Below, in pieces: positions 44,330 through 56,189 of a DNA stretch of 64,000 nucleotides. Each line of letters starts with the position of its first letter. The stretch's first letter is position 1. The position numbers and the translations under genes were made by a program. The stretch comes from Panulirus ornatus. Its lineage: Eukaryota; Arthropoda; Malacostraca; Decapoda; Palinuridae. The notes below the pieces were generated by a model. The model saw nothing but the letters and a program-made list of their open reading frames with translations, searched no databases and had not been told where the DNA came from. Location: assembly GCF_036320965.1 (NCBI RefSeq), contig NC_092240.1, positions 57,468,552 through 57,532,551 of the forward strand, given 5' to 3'.

Positions 44330-45870
44330 CATAGTGCCATTGTACAAAGGCAAAGGGGATAAGAGTGAGTGCTCAAATTACAGAGGTATAAGTTTGTTGA
44401 GTATTCCTGGTAAATTATATGGGAGGGTATTGATTGAGAGGGTGAAGGCATGTACAGAGCATCAGATTGGGGAAGAGCAGTGTGGTTTCAGAAGTGGTAG
44501 AGGATGTGTGGATCAGGTGTTTGCTTTGAAGAATGTATGTGAGAAATACTTAGAAAAGCAAATGGATTTGTATGTAGCATTTATGGATCTGGAGAAGGCA
44601 TATGATAGAGTTGATAGAGATGCTCTGTGGAAGGTATTAAGAATATATGGTGTGGGAGGAAAGTTGTTAGAAGCAGTGAAAAGTTTTTATCGAGGATGTA
44701 AGGCATGTGTACGTGTAGGAAGAGAGGAAAGTGATTGGTTCTCAGTGAATGTAGGTTTGCGGCAGGGGTGTGTGATGTCTCCATGGTTGTTTAATTTGTT
44801 TATGGATGGGGTTGTTAGGGAGGTAAATGCAAGAGTTTTGGAAAGAGGGGCAAGTATGAAGTCTGTTGGGGATGAGAGAGCTTGGGAAGTGAGTCAGTTG
44901 TTGTTCGCTGATGATACAGCGCTGGTGGCTGATTCATGTGAGAAACTGCAGAAGCTGGTGACTGAGTTTGGTAAAGTGTGTGGAAGAAGAAAGTTAAGAG
45001 TAAATGTGAATAAGAGCAAGGTTATTAGGTACAGTAGGGTTGAGGGTCAAGTCAATTGGGAGGTGAGTTTGAATGGAGAAAAACTGGAGGAAGTGAAGTG
45101 TTTTAGATATCTGGGAGTGGATCTGGCAGCGGATGGAACCATGGAAGCGGAAGTGGATCATAGGGTGGGGGAGGGGGCGAAAATTCTGGGGGCCTTGAAG
45201 AATGTGTGGAAGTCGAGAACATTATCTCGGAAAGCAAAAATGGGTATGTTTGAAGGAATAGTGGTTCCAACAATGTTGTATGGTTGCGAGGCGTGGGCTA
45301 TGGATAGAGTTGTGCGCAGGAGGATGGATGTGCTGGAAATGAGATGTTTGAGGACAATGTGTGGTGTGAGGTGGTTTGATCGAGTGAATAACGTAAGGGT
45401 AAGAGAGATGTGTGGAAATAAAAAGAGCGTGGTTGAGAGAGCAGAAGAGGGTGTTTTGAAGTGGTTTGGGCACATGGAGAGGATGAGTGAGGAAAGATTG
45501 ACCAAGAGGATATATGTGTCGGAGGTGGAGGGAACAAGGAGAAGAGGGAGACCAAATTGGAGGTGGAAAGATGGAGTGAAAAAGATTTTGTGTGATCGGG
45601 GCCTGAACATGCAGGAGGGTGAAAGGAGGGCAAGGAATAGAGTGAATTGGAGCGATGTGGTATACCGGGGTTGACGTGCTGTCAGTGGATTGAATCAAGG
45701 CATGTGAAGCGTCTGGGGTAAGCCATGGAAAGCTGTGTAGGTATGTATATTTGCGTGTGTGGACGTATGTATATACATGTGTATGGGGGGGGTTGGGCCA
45801 TTTCTTTCGTCTGTTTCTTTGCGCTACCTCGCAAACGCGGGAGACAGCGACAAAGTATAATAAAAAAATA
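44330..45870 (+). mobile_element. RTE LINE copy 16, form A, open RT, beside SVOP exon
   Basis: 5'-truncated plus copy starting at the codons for IVPLYKGKG and open to the natural stop. The form-A 3' UTR has an ATAATAAAAAAATAATA-like tail. A possible flanking duplication (AATAAATAA near 44311 and 45879) is low complexity and only suggestive. The tail ends within about 45-70 nt of the SVOP exon donor at 45934. Confidence 0.92.
44334..45674 (+). CDS. RTE reverse transcriptase ORF, 446 codons, intact catalytic motifs
   Basis: Runs without a break from the truncated 5' end to the family stop. Motif A FMDLEKAYD (Asp near 85), motif B GLRQGCVMSP (about 142-151), motif C FADD (Asp 193-194) and the C-terminal LYGCEAWAM and GRPNWRWKDG domain are all in majority form. 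The RT fingers upstream of VPLYKGKG and the endonuclease are missing, so it cannot be autonomous. Good preservation suggests recent insertion. Confidence 0.85.
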   Translation: MPLYKGKGDKSECSNYRGISLLSIPGKLYGRVLIERVKACTEHQIGEEQCGFRSGRGCVDQVFALKNVCEKYLEKQMDLYVAFMDLEKAYDRVDRDALWKVLRIYGVGGKLLEAVKSFYRGCKACVRVGREESDWFSVNVGLRQGCVMSPWLFNLFMDGVVREVNARVLERGASMKSVGDERAWEVSQLLFADDTALVADSCEKLQKLVTEFGKVCGRRKLRVNVNKSKVIRYSRVEGQVNWEVSLNGEKLEEVKCFRYLGVDLAADGTMEAEVDHRVGEGAKILGALKNVWKSRTLSRKAKMGMFEGIVVPTMLYGCEAWAMDRVVRRRMDVLEMRCLRTMCGVRWFDRVNNVRVREMCGNKKSVVERAEEGVLKWFGHMERMSEERLTKRIYVSEVEGTRRRGRPNWRWKDGVKKILCDRGLNMQEGERRARNRVNWSDVVYRG

Positions 45871-45934
45871 ATATATAATAAATAAGAACAGACTTGAAAA
45901 ATTGGGTGTAATGTGAAAGAAGATAATCACTTAC

Positions 45935-46046
45935 TCTGATGTGCATATAAAGAGGAAGATGATTGATATGACGAAAATTACAAATTCCAGGGCCATTGTT
46001 GTCTTTCTTCCTAGTCTCTCAATAACCAAGATGGTGAAAAAGATAC
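45935..46046 (-). CDS. SVOP: SVOP exon, TM8-9 region
   Basis: 112-nt exon, acceptor CCTACAG and donor GA|GTAAGT on the minus strand. Its first two bases complete the Gly of EFPG from the previous exon. It then encodes IFFTILVIERLGRKTTMALE and FVIFVISIIFLFICTS. The DRLGRK-type loop motif (here ERLGRK) is the classical MFS signature between helices 8 and 9. The two flanking hydrophobic runs are membrane helices. Confidence 0.93.
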
Positions 46047-46399
46047 CTGTAGGATACACAATATATCATATTGTGGTACATTTCATAATTACTGGACAGA
46101 ACATGTAGCATATTTTCATATAAAGATATTGACAAAAATTTACTCTACTAATCAGATAACAGAACAGATGTATCTATATATCTGTTATACTTAAATCCAT
46201 TACTATATGAATGAGGTGGATCTAAATAATTGTTTCTGTTTACTTAACCTATGTGCTATTTGTTAAAGAGAGCAACATCTTCCCCACTGGTATAAAAGTC
46301 CTTCTTAATTCTACCTTTTGCACATGAAATTAAACTATCAGCTAAAAACAACATCTATATTTACACATTGACCCCCATACACAACATATCTTCATGGTC
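46047..46399 (-). other. SVOP intron, unique part
   Basis: AT-rich, no recognisable element. Confidence 0.5.
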
Positions 46400-48450
46400 C
46401 GTCACCACCACAACATTTTCATCTGAAAATGCACAACATACTTCATTCACTACCTCTAACCACAGATTTCACATTCTACTTCTTTGCACCAAACATCTTG
46501 CCTGTAATCATTAACCAAAGGAAGTACAACAACCTCTCCTCATTATCCAGTGATAGGTCTTTCTGGTATTTAGCTAAGGGCAGCTCTAACAACTTTAATT
46601 GCTCTACCTTTCCTTCACTTTTCTGTTGTGAAGGTACTATAGATGTCTCTCCAGTAGACATAACAACTTCCTCTGGTTCCCTTATCTACTCTAACTCCAC
46701 CATGGATGACTCTAATATTCCTTATTCCCATGATGCTCCTCTTACTAATCCTATGCCTCTCCCCATAATCTCTCTCTGGATTCTCCGAAAAGTGCATCTC
46801 TCTCTGGACACAAGCAAATCTTAAGGTTCTGATGGCCTCCATTCCTGTGCACTGAGTGTGTCTTTGAACTTGCACCTGTGCTTGCTTGCTGGTTTCATTT
46901 CTGTTTAAAAACAAAAGCTTTTTCCTCTTCTCGTAAGCATAAGTTGATACATTCCGTCCCTAAGAAGGGTGACCATTCTGACCCCTGTAACTATTTTCCT
47001 ATTGCTCTGACATCTACTATTTCCAATGTCTCTGAATCCCTCCTCATCCCCCATATCTTTGGACACCTTGAACCTCACAGCCTTCTCTATGGTCACCAGT
47101 GTAGCTTCCATAAGGTGAGATCCACAGACAATATTCTTTCCTATATAACTAATGTCAGGTCATCATCCCTGAAGGATTTTGGGGAGTCTTGTGTCATTGC
47201 CTTTGATATATCCAAAGCTTTTGACAGGGTATGGCATCACAGTCTCATCTCTAAGCTCCCCTCCTTCACTTTGCTCCTCTGTATCTAGCTTTCTCTCCAG
47301 CCAATTTATCTCTGTGGGTTGTTGTTGGATCAGCCCTCCCACCTTTTCTCCATTAACAGCAGTGTCCCTCAGGGTTCTGTTCTGTCCACAACACTTTTTC
47401 TCCTTTTCACCAACGATTACCTCTCACCCACAAATATCAAATGCATTCATATACTGAAAATTCAACATTGCATTCATCCACATCCTTCAATGCCGCTCCT
47501 TCTCTCATTCGACCTGCATCTTGTCTTGGTACAGCTTCCCCAGTAAACTCAGACTTGGACAGTATATCTCAGTGAGGTATATGAAATCTGGATGCTTCAT
47601 GCCTCAAAGACCCAGTTTTTATCCATTTCTCTATTGAAAACTTCTCACAACTCTCATCTCTCCTTTGACAGTTCTGTAATTCCACCTCTTGACTCAATGA
47701 ACATACTTAGTATTCCTGTAACGTCCACTCTTTCTTAGAATCCCCATATTATGAAAATAACTAAGTTTGCTACTAAGGAACTGGGAGTTCTGTTCAGATG
47801 TAATTTCTTTTCTTCAGAACAGTTGTTCAGCCTATAGAAAGGATTGATTTGTCTTTGTATGGAGCACTCACATCTGGGGTGGTTCTAGGTCTGCATCCTT
47901 ACTTGACTGAGTTGAGTTGAAAGTGGTCCAAATATAAACTCTCCCAGGTTAACTTCACACTTGACCCTCTAGCCCTATGCCTCAATGTTGATTCACTTTT
48001 GCTCTTCTATATGCATTACTTTGATTTTACTCCCAAGAGCTGACTGCTTGAGTGCCACTACCATTAGCTAGACCACAATACTTGGCAAGCTGCTGTATCA
48101 TAGGATTACAATGTGGCCATTGGCAACTCTAAGATGGGTCATTTTGATAAATCCTTCTTTCCCTTCACCTCAAAGCTTTGGAACTCTCTACCGTCTCATG
48201 TCTTACCCAATAACTATGACCTAGCACATTCTAAAAGACGTGTTTTTCATTTCCTCCAAATTTCTTAAATACTTTCCCTTGCTTCTTCTTTTTCCATTTC
48301 ATAATCCTCTCTATATTTCAATTAAGGCCCAGCCTCAACATGGACTTTTGCCTCCAACATTAAGAAGGGGAAGAAACAAAATCCCTCATGGATCTCTCTA
48401 AGACATTATTGGTGTTTATCGTGTGCATGTAGTGAGACTAAAGCATTGTG
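46400..48450 (+). mobile_element. Decayed jockey-like non-LTR retrotransposon
   Basis: Plus-strand remnant with RT pieces in order: PKKGDHSDPCNYFPIALTS (about 46950), LLYGHQCSFHKVRSTDN (about 47085), motif A AFDISKAFDRVWHHSLISK (about 47200) and a VPQGSVLSTTLFLLF motif B (about 47360). A C-terminal NYDLAHSKRRVFHF-like end lies near 48215. It has frameshifts and stops throughout. I know this layout from jockey-clade LINEs; it is unrelated to the RTE family here. It fills most of the SVOP intron between the 112-nt and 182-nt exons. Confidence 0.75.
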
Positions 48451-48883
48451 GGTTCATCTATCCCTAGATGACCAATTTAAACAGCTTAGTTAGTGAGCTG
48501 CATGATACATGAGCAGATGATATGAATTGCCTCAAAAATTTCCATATGATTTATTAAACTTAAAACAGTAAATAAGGGTAAATATGATCACCAAAAGTTA
48601 CACAATTTTACAATACAAAGATCAAGTGACAAGTACACTAACACAAAGAAAGGCATTTGTGATCATTAAATATTTTTCACTATATACATGGCTCACTTAC
48701 ACGATAATTTTCTGAAAGTACTGTAGCTCATTTAACACCAGGTGTATATAGGAAATGGGAAACATATTTATGGGAAGGGATAATTTTCTGTTAAACGCTA
48801 AACCTCATTTGCTAAGGCAATGGTCTAAATAAATGAACTCTTAGTTACTACAATTCAAACATAAATCTTCCTTCAAAAATTAC
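48451..48883 (-). other. SVOP intron, unique part
   Basis: AT-rich sequence next to the donor of the 182-nt exon. No element recognised. Confidence 0.5.
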
Positions 48884-49065
48884 CTGGAAATTCTGCAAGC
48901 GTAGTCCAAAGAAGGTCAAGGTAGTCCTCTGAGCTAAGAGGGCGACAGTCTGCTGTACATGTGAATGCACCATCCATGCCTGAGAGAGCACAGAGATTGC
49001 CCTTTGCTTCAAACAGTTCAGTGGTCATGAGTACCACACCATAGTAGCAGAATGCACAAGATGTC
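48884..49065 (-). CDS. SVOP: SVOP exon, TM7 and luminal loop
   Basis: 182-nt exon between acceptor CCCACTCACAG and donor CCAG|GTAATT. It encodes [18 protein letters not shown], a Cys-containing loop ([19 protein letters not shown]) and [25 protein letters not shown] and the [13 protein letters not shown] end are, from my knowledge of the family, among the best markers separating SVOP from other MFS proteins. The four Cys of the loop would face the vesicle lumen. A LINE 5' end lies about 34 nt upstream of the acceptor. Confidence 0.95.
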
Positions 49066-49099
49066 CTGTGAGTGGGGGAAAAAAAATATATAAATATCT

Positions 49100-51768
49100 A
49101 CGTGTCGTAGAAGGCGACTAAAGAGGACGGGAGCGGGGGACTGGAAACCCTCCCTTCCTTGTATTTTAACTTTCTAAAAGGGGAAACAGAAGAAGGAGTC
49201 ATGCAGGGAGTGCTCATCCTCCTCAAAGACTCAGATTGGGATGTCTAAATGTGTGTGGATGTAACAAAGATGAGAAAAAAGGAGAGATAGGTAGTATGTT
49301 TGAGGAAAGGTACCTGGATGTTTTGGCTCTAAGTGAAACGAAGCTCAAGGGTAAAGGGGGAGAGTGGTTTGGGAATGTCTTGGGAGTAAAGTCAGGGGTT
49401 AGTGAGAGGACAAGAGCAAGGGAAGGAGTAGCACTACTCCTGAAACAGCAGTGGTGGGAGTATGTGATAGAGTGTAAGAAAGTAAGCTCTAGATTGATAT
49501 GGGTAAAACTGAAAGTGGAAGGAGAGAGATGGGTGATTATTGGTGCATATGCACCTAGGCATGAGAAGAAAGATCATGAGAAGCAAGTGTTTTGGGAGCA
49601 GCTGAGTGAGTGTGTTAGTAGTTTTGGTGCACGAGACTGGGTTATAGTGATGGGTGATTTGAATGGAAAGGTGAGTAATGTGGCAGTTGAGGGAATAATT
49701 GGTGTACATGGGGTGTTCAATGTTGTTAATGGAAATGGTGAAGAGCTTGTAGATTTATGTGCTGAAAAAGGACTGGTGATTGGGAATACCTGGTCTGAAA
49801 AGAGAGATATACATAAGTATACGTATGTAAGTAGGAGAGATGGCCAGAGAGTGTTATTGGATTACATGATAATTGATAGGCACACGAAAGAGAGACTTTT
49901 GGTGTTAATGTGCTGAGAGGTGCAACTGGAGGGATGTCTGATTATTATCTTGTGGAGGCGAAGGTGAAGATTTGTAGAGGATTTCAGAAAAGAAGAGAGA
50001 ATGTTGGGGTGAAGAGAGTGGTGAGAGTAAGTGAGCTTGGGAAGGAGACTTGTGTGAGAAGGAACAGGAGAGACTGAGTACAGAAAGGAAAAAGGTGAGA
50101 ACATAGGATGGGATGTAAGGGGAGTGGGAAAGGAATGGGATGTATTTAGGGAAGCAGTGATGGCTTGCGCAAAAGATGCTTATGGCATGAGAAGCATTGG
50201 AGGTGGGCAGATTAGAAAGGGTAGTGAGTGGCGGGATGAAGAATTAAGAGGATTAGTGAAAGAGAAGAGAGAGGCATTTGGACGATTTTTGCAGGGAAAT
50301 AATGCAAATGAGTGGGAGATGTATAAAAGAAAAAGGCAGGAGGTCAAGAGAAAGGTGCAAGAGGTGAAAAAGAGGGCAAATGAGAGTTGTGGTGAGAGAG
50401 TATCATTAAATTTTAGGGAGAATAGAAAGATGTTTTGGAAGGAGGTAAATAAAGTGCGTAAGACAAGGGAACAAATGAAAACTTCAGTGAAGGGGGCTAA
50501 TGGGGAGGTGATAACAAGTAGTGGTGATGTAAGAAGATGGAGTGAGTATTTTGAAGGTTTGTTGAATATGTTTGATGATAGAGTGGCATATATAAGGTGT
50601 TTTGGTCAAGGTGGTGTGCAAAGTGAGAGGGTTAGGGAAAATGATTTGGTAAACAGAGAAGAGGTAGTAAAAGCTTTGCGGAAGATGAAAGCCGGCAAGG
50701 CAGCGGGTTTGGATGGTATTGCAGTGGAATTTATTAAAAAAGGGGGTGTCTGTATTGCTGACTGGTTGGTAAGGCTATTTAATGTATGTATGATTCATGG
50801 TGAGGTGCCTGAGGATTGGTGGAATGCTTGCATAGTGCCATTGTACAAAGGCTAAGGGGATAAAAATGAGTGCTCAAATTACAGAGGAATAAGTTTGTTG
50901 AGTATTCCTGGGAAATTATATGGGAGGGTACTGATTGAGAGGGTGAAGGCATGTACAGAGCATCAGATTGGGGAAGAGCAGTGTGGTTTCAGAAGTGGTA
51001 GAGGATGTGTGGATCAGGTGTTTGCTTTGAAGAATGTATGTGAGAAATACTTAGAAAAGCAAATGGATTTGTATGTAGCATTTATGGATCTGGAGATGGC
51101 ATATGACAGAGTTCAAAGAGATGCTCTGTGGAAGGTATTAAGAATGTATGGTGTGGGGGCAAGTTGTTAGAAGCAGTGAAAAGTTTTTATTGAGGATGTA
51201 AGGTATGTGTACGTGTAGGAAGAGAGGAAAGTGATTGGTTCTCAGTGAATGTTGGTTTGTGGCAGGGATGTGTGATGTCTCCATGGTTGTTTAATTTGTT
51301 TATGGATGGGGTTGTTAGGGAGGTGAATGCAAGGGTTTTGGAAAGAGGGGCAAGTATGCAGTCTGTTGTGGATGAGAGAGCTTAGGAAGTGAGTCAGTTG
51401 TTGTTCACTGATGATACAGCGCTGGTGGCTGATTCATGTGAGAAACTGCAGAAGCTGGTGACTGAGCTTGGTAAAGTGTGTGAAAGGAGAAAGCTGAGAG
51501 TAAATGTGAATAAGAGCAAGGTTATTAGGTACAGTAGGGTTGAGGGTCAAGTCAACTGGGAGGTAAGTTTGAATGGAGAAAAATAGGAGGAAGTGAAGTG
51601 TTTTAGATATCTGGGAGTGGATTTGGCAGCGGATTGAACCATGGAAGCGGAAGTGAATCATAGGGTGGGGCAGGGGGCGAAAGTTCTGGGAGCAATGAAG
51701 AATGTGTGGAAGTCGAGAACATTATCTCGGAAAGCAAAAAAGGGTATGTTTGAAGGAATAGTGGTTCC
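49100..51768 (+). mobile_element. RTE LINE copy 17, with 5' UTR and endonuclease
   Basis: Starts CGTGTCGTAGAAGGCGAC, only about 15 bp short of the 5' ends of other copies. It includes the 5' UTR, the endonuclease (49236-49916; SMFEERYLDVLALSETKLKG with the catalytic Glu, then GDLNGKVSN) and the linker and RT to about 51768. Frameshifts are near 49915 and 50850 (AAA to TAA in KGK), with others at 51170 and 51385. At 51768 it switches to a short inverted piece of the same family. The plus orientation is antisense to SVOP. Confidence 0.9.
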
Positions 51769-51903
51769 GCTGCCAAATTCACTCCCAGATATCTAAAACA
51801 CTTCACTTCCTCCAGTTTTTCTCCATTCAAACTTACCTCCCAATTGACTTGTCCCTCAACCCTACTGTACCTAATAACCTTGCTCTTATTCACATATACT
51901 CTC
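51769..51903 (-). mobile_element. RTE LINE copy 18, 135-bp inverted snippet
   Basis: Minus-strand piece covering VNKSKVIRYSRVEGQVNW to YLGVNLAA codons, flanked on both sides by plus-strand pieces of the same region. The LINE therefore folds back on itself twice within 150 bp. Confidence 0.85.
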
Positions 51904-53105
51904 AGTTTGGGAAGTGAGTCAGTTGTTGTTCACTGATGGTACAGCTCTGGTGGCTGACTTGGGTGAGAAACTGTAGAAGCTGGTGACATACTTTGGTAAA
52001 GTGTGAGAAAGAAGAAAGCTGAAAGTAAATGTGAATAAGAGCAAGGTTATCAGGCTCAGTAGGGTTGAGGGACAAGTCAATTAGGAGGTAAGTTTGAATG
52101 GAGAAAAACTGGAGTTAGTGAAGTGTTTTACATATTTGGGAGTGGATTTAGCAACGGATAAGACCATGGAAGCGGAGGTGAGTCACAGGTTAGGGGAGGG
52201 GGTGAAGGTTCTGGGAGCGTTGAAGAACGTTATCTCGGAGAGCAAAAATGGGTATGTTTGAAGGAATAGTGGTTCAAACAATGTTATATGGTTGAGAGGC
52301 ATAGGCTATACATAGGGTTGTGTGCAGGAGGGTGGATGTGTTGGAAATGAGATGTTTGAGGACAATATGTGATGTGAGGTGGTTTGATCAAGTAAAAGTA
52401 ATGAAAGGGTAAGAGAGATGTGTGTTAATAAAAAGAGTGTGGTTGAGAGAGCAGAAGAGGGTGTATTGAAATGGTTTGGTCACATGAAGAGAATGTGTGA
52501 GGAAAGATTGATAAAGAGGATATATGTGTCAGAGGTGGAGGGAACGAGAAGTGGGAGACCAAATTGGAGGTGGAAAGATGGAGTGAAAAAGATTTTTAGC
52601 AATCGGGGCCTGAACATACAGGAAGATGAAAGGTGTGCAAGGAATAGAGTGAATTGGGACGATGTGGTATACCGGGGTTGACGTGCTGTCAATGGATGCA
52701 AAAGGGCATGTGAAGTGTCTGGGGTAAACCACAGAAAGTTTCATGGGGCCTAGATGTGGAAATGGATCTGTGGTTTCAAAGCATTGCACATGACAGCTAG
52801 AGACTGAGTGTGAACGAATGTGGCCTTTGTTGTCTTTTCCTAGCACTACCTCGCACACGCGTGGGGGGAGGGGGGGGTGCTATTTCATGTGATGCGGGGT
52901 GGTGACAGGAATGGATGAAGGCAGAATGTGTTTATATGTATATGTCTGTATATGTAAGTATACATTGAAATGAATAGGTATGTATATGTGCATGTGTGGG
53001 TGTTTATGTATATATATGTGTATGTGGGTGGGTTGGGCCATTCTTTCGTCTGTTTCCTTGTGCTACCTTGCTAACGCGGGAGACAGTGACTAAGTATAAT
53101 AAATA
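51904..53105 (+). mobile_element. RTE LINE copy 19, form B 3' part, decayed
   Basis: Starts at the WEVSQLLFTD-like codons, with many substitutions and stops. The C-terminal KWFGHMKRM and SGRPNWRWKDG are readable at 52418-52681, then comes the form-B 3' UTR and a GACTAAGTATAATAAATAAA tail. Confidence 0.87.
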
Positions 53106-53109
53106 AAAA

Positions 53110-53800
53110 AATAGAATGATCCTGTTCCTACAGAGTATATGGTGGCAAGTAGTGGCTTATGTTACATAGGATGATCCTGTCCCTACAGAGGATATGGTGG
53201 TAAGCAGTGGTTTATGTTACACAGAATGATCCTGTTCCTACAGAGGATATCATGGCAAGCAGTGGTTTACATAAGATGATCCTGTTCATACAGAGGATAT
53301 GGTGGCAAGCAGTGGCTTACTAAAGGATCATCCAGTTCGTACAGAGGATATGGTGGCAAGCAGTGGTTTATGTTACATAGGATGATCCTGTTCCTACAGA
53401 GGATATGGTGGCAAGCAGTGGTTTACATTGGATGATCCTGTTCATACAGAGGATATGGTGGCAAGCATTGGTTTACTAAAGGATCATCCAGTTCCTACAG
53501 AGGATATGGTGGCAAGCAGTGGTTTATGTTACATAGAATCCTTTCCTATAGAGGATATGGTGACAAGCATGTTTACATAGGATGATCTAGTTCCTACAGA
53601 GGATATGATGGCAAGCAGGGGTTTATATTACATAGAATGATCCTGTTCCTACAGAGGATATGGTGGCAAATAGTGGTTTACATAGGATGATTCTGTTCCT
53701 ACAGAGGATATGGTGGCAAGCAGTGGTTTATGTAACACAGGATGATCCTGTTCCTACAGAGGATATGGTGGTAAGCAGTGGTTTATTATATAAAGGATGA
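53110..53800. repeat. Minisatellite, about 13 units of 48-55 bp
   Basis: Tandem units contain GATGATCCTGTTCCTACAG, AGGATATGGTGGCAAGCAGT and GGTTTATGTTACATA. Shorter units lack part of the last block (GTTTACATAGG). It lies within the SVOP intron and ends about 110 bp from the donor of the 121-nt exon. Confidence 0.92.
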
Positions 53801-53908
53801 TTTTGGGTTTACCCACACTTCACTGTTAGGATATTACATAGGATACATCATCTCCCTGATTGACTTTTGGTTGGAGTAAAGGGAATACAAAAGATAAATA
53901 GATCCTAC

Positions 53909-54029
53909 CAAATAAACCACAAGAGAAGAGTGGTCCACTTCAAGTCTTGAACTAACAGATCTTTTACCCGTCCGCGATTCACCTGAGCAACATCGTCCAC
54001 AATCAAACGACCCAACAGCATTGGCTTGC
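53909..54029 (-). CDS. SVOP: SVOP exon, central cytoplasmic loop to TM7
   Basis: 121-nt exon, acceptor CATCCTCTCAG and donor TG|GTAGGA. It encodes KPMLLGRLIVDDVAQVNRGR, VKDLLVQDLKWTT and the start of helix 7, LLLWFIW. The last Trp codon is completed by the exon at 48884-49065. The charged, variable part corresponds to the central loop between helices 6 and 7; the KWTTLLLWFIW end is strongly conserved in SVOP. Confidence 0.94.
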
Positions 54030-55629
54030 CTGAGAGGATGAAAGAAAGAAAACAGCTTACTATTATATACCTATTGTATTAAGCTACTGACAAAAAATTG
54101 GTTCTAAGATATGAAAAACCTTTTCTCATAAGGAGGCAGTGCAACACCAGAGATAACACTTGCTTACAAAGTGTCACAGTCAAAATATTACTTTACCCAC
54201 TAAACATGGTGTAATCTACCATGATTTCACTCTCTTTGATAAGGCTCACTTACAGAGACATTAAAATCATAGAGTAACCTTTTCTAGGATTATGAAATCA
54301 TTGGCTTGGAAGTGCAGATGTTATATCCCTGCTACCAACCTCCATTATTTACTACGTACTAAAGGCAGTCAACAAAAGGAGTTCCCAAAAATATAAAAAG
54401 AAATGGAAGAATAGGAAAACAAATGGACAATCATTAAGCTCTAAGTTGTGTAAAACAAAAGTTTTCCATATCTCAAAACCCCACACTTTTTACCTTGAGA
54501 CTAAGAACTATGAACATGAATAAGCATACCCACAAGGAGGAGGCTGTGCCTTATGGAAAGGCTTACTCTTTGATTTTTGATGTGAACTTTCCTTTTGAGA
54601 AGCTACCTCATGTGGCCACAGCCACACAAAGGTTGATCAAATCAAAGTTGAGGTATTATATTATAAAAGCGTTCTCTTAATTGCTGAAGACCTATCTTGC
54701 TAATCTTGTCAAATGAGAGATTCCCTAAGAAAGCCAAAGTAGAATCCATTTTCCTTAAATCCTGGGGGGCTCTAGCAGTCAGCATTAGCTGTAAAAGATA
54801 TACCAAAATTTCGATGCTGACAAAGGCTAAAAGCTCCTTGAATAAATGAATAAGCTTTCTACTGTATAATGTGCAATAAACCAACAATATATTTAAGTAT
54901 CTTAACTAGCCTCCAACAACAGCAACAACAAATAGTTCCACTGGAAATGCTATCATGGCTATATTGCAATATCTTTTCCTGTCTTCAAATATCTCATATT
55001 TAGGAATTTTTAGTGAACTGCTATGTCAAAACATTGCATGAACTTCTGTAATTCTTCTTTCTGATTCTAAACCTATTAGGAACAGCTTTCATATGTAGAA
55101 AATATGGACTCATATTTTTCATAAAATCGATAGAATGTAAAAGATCAAGAACGTTCAATAGCTCCAATCTATGCTGAAATGAATAAGCATCAGTTTTCCT
55201 TAAAAAAAATATAATTGTTCGGAGTCAAACCAGAAACAATGATGACTAGAGCCTGAAAGTTCTGACAAATGCCACAAATACTAGTTTTTGCAATTTCAAC
55301 ATAAAACTATCTATTGTGTCTTATGCCTATTTTCACTTATTTCTATATCATTGTCCTTTAAAAGAAACTCCTAAGTTTTTTCTTAATTACTATTTGGCTA
55401 TCCTCAAAGAAAAGAAAATATCCTGCTTCATGTCATGAAGCAGATTACTTAATTTCTAAATTGAACATTTTGTACACCACCATTCTGACTGGTAATGGAT
55501 GTGTGTTACAGTGTATGAAGGGTACAGTACATATGAACATATCCTGTCATGGCACTACATTTTCCACAGCCTGGACTGTACTCTATGAGTCAGTTCTCTT
55601 TCAGATACTTCTGGACACAGTTCATGCAC
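54030..55629 (-). other. SVOP intron, mostly unique
   Basis: AT-rich intron sequence. A few short open frames exist (for example 54495-54680) but none with a recognisable domain or splice context. Confidence 0.5.
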
Positions 55630-56185
55630 AATACCTTTAGTGAATGCTTCTTCAAAACTTATCTTTTCAATTGAGGAGTTTGGAAGCAATGTGTTGCCTA
55701 CAGATGAGGCAGAATTATTTTGCAAAATGTGCAAAGAAACAGTGATGCAAAAGAAATATTCTATTTCTCAACCTTTACAGATTTCTTATCACAAAGTTGC
55801 CGCTTGTAAAATTCATGCACAGAGTACATATCTTCTAATTTCATTTTCTTTAGCTTCTGGTTGACAATCTCAATCTTTATTTGACCTGTACAAGGCTTTT
55901 GTTAATCAGAGATTCTCTGTGGAAACTGGAAAATTAGTGTCAAGTCTTTTTTGGAAAAATATTCCAAGGAGAATGTACCAAATGGCACTACATTGCAGAA
56001 AAATTACTTGGACACTTGTTCTGTTGCATTATCCACAAAAAAAGGGATGAAGTCACAATCAAAATCATTAGGATTTCTACTGAGAAAACAACAGATACTG
56101 TTATGCCAACATGATTATTGGAACCTTGGGGAATCTCTATATCTTTTCAAGAGATGCAAAACTAGCAGTATTTTCTAACAGAAGA
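55630..56185 (+). pseudogene. hAT/CGGBP1-like transposase remnant
   Basis: Two open pieces in the same direction: 55640-55864, with EFGSNVLPTDEAELFCKMC and a downstream His (a BED-like zinc-finger pattern C-x2-C), and 55951-56178, with KYSKENVPNGTTLQKNYLD. The second matches the conserved P..(S/T)TL(R/Q)KNY(L/V) motif I associate with hAT-type transposases and their CGGBP1-like domesticated relatives. Stops between them show it is broken, and the catalytic domain is not visible. It ends where RTE copy 20 begins. Family call is inference from two short motifs. Confidence 0.5.
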
Positions 56186-56189
56186 AAGG

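Noticed and set aside
44311..45890. Target-site duplication AATAAATAA for RTE copy 16
   Set aside because: The match is short and low complexity in an A/T-rich setting; kept only as a suggestion in the feature text.
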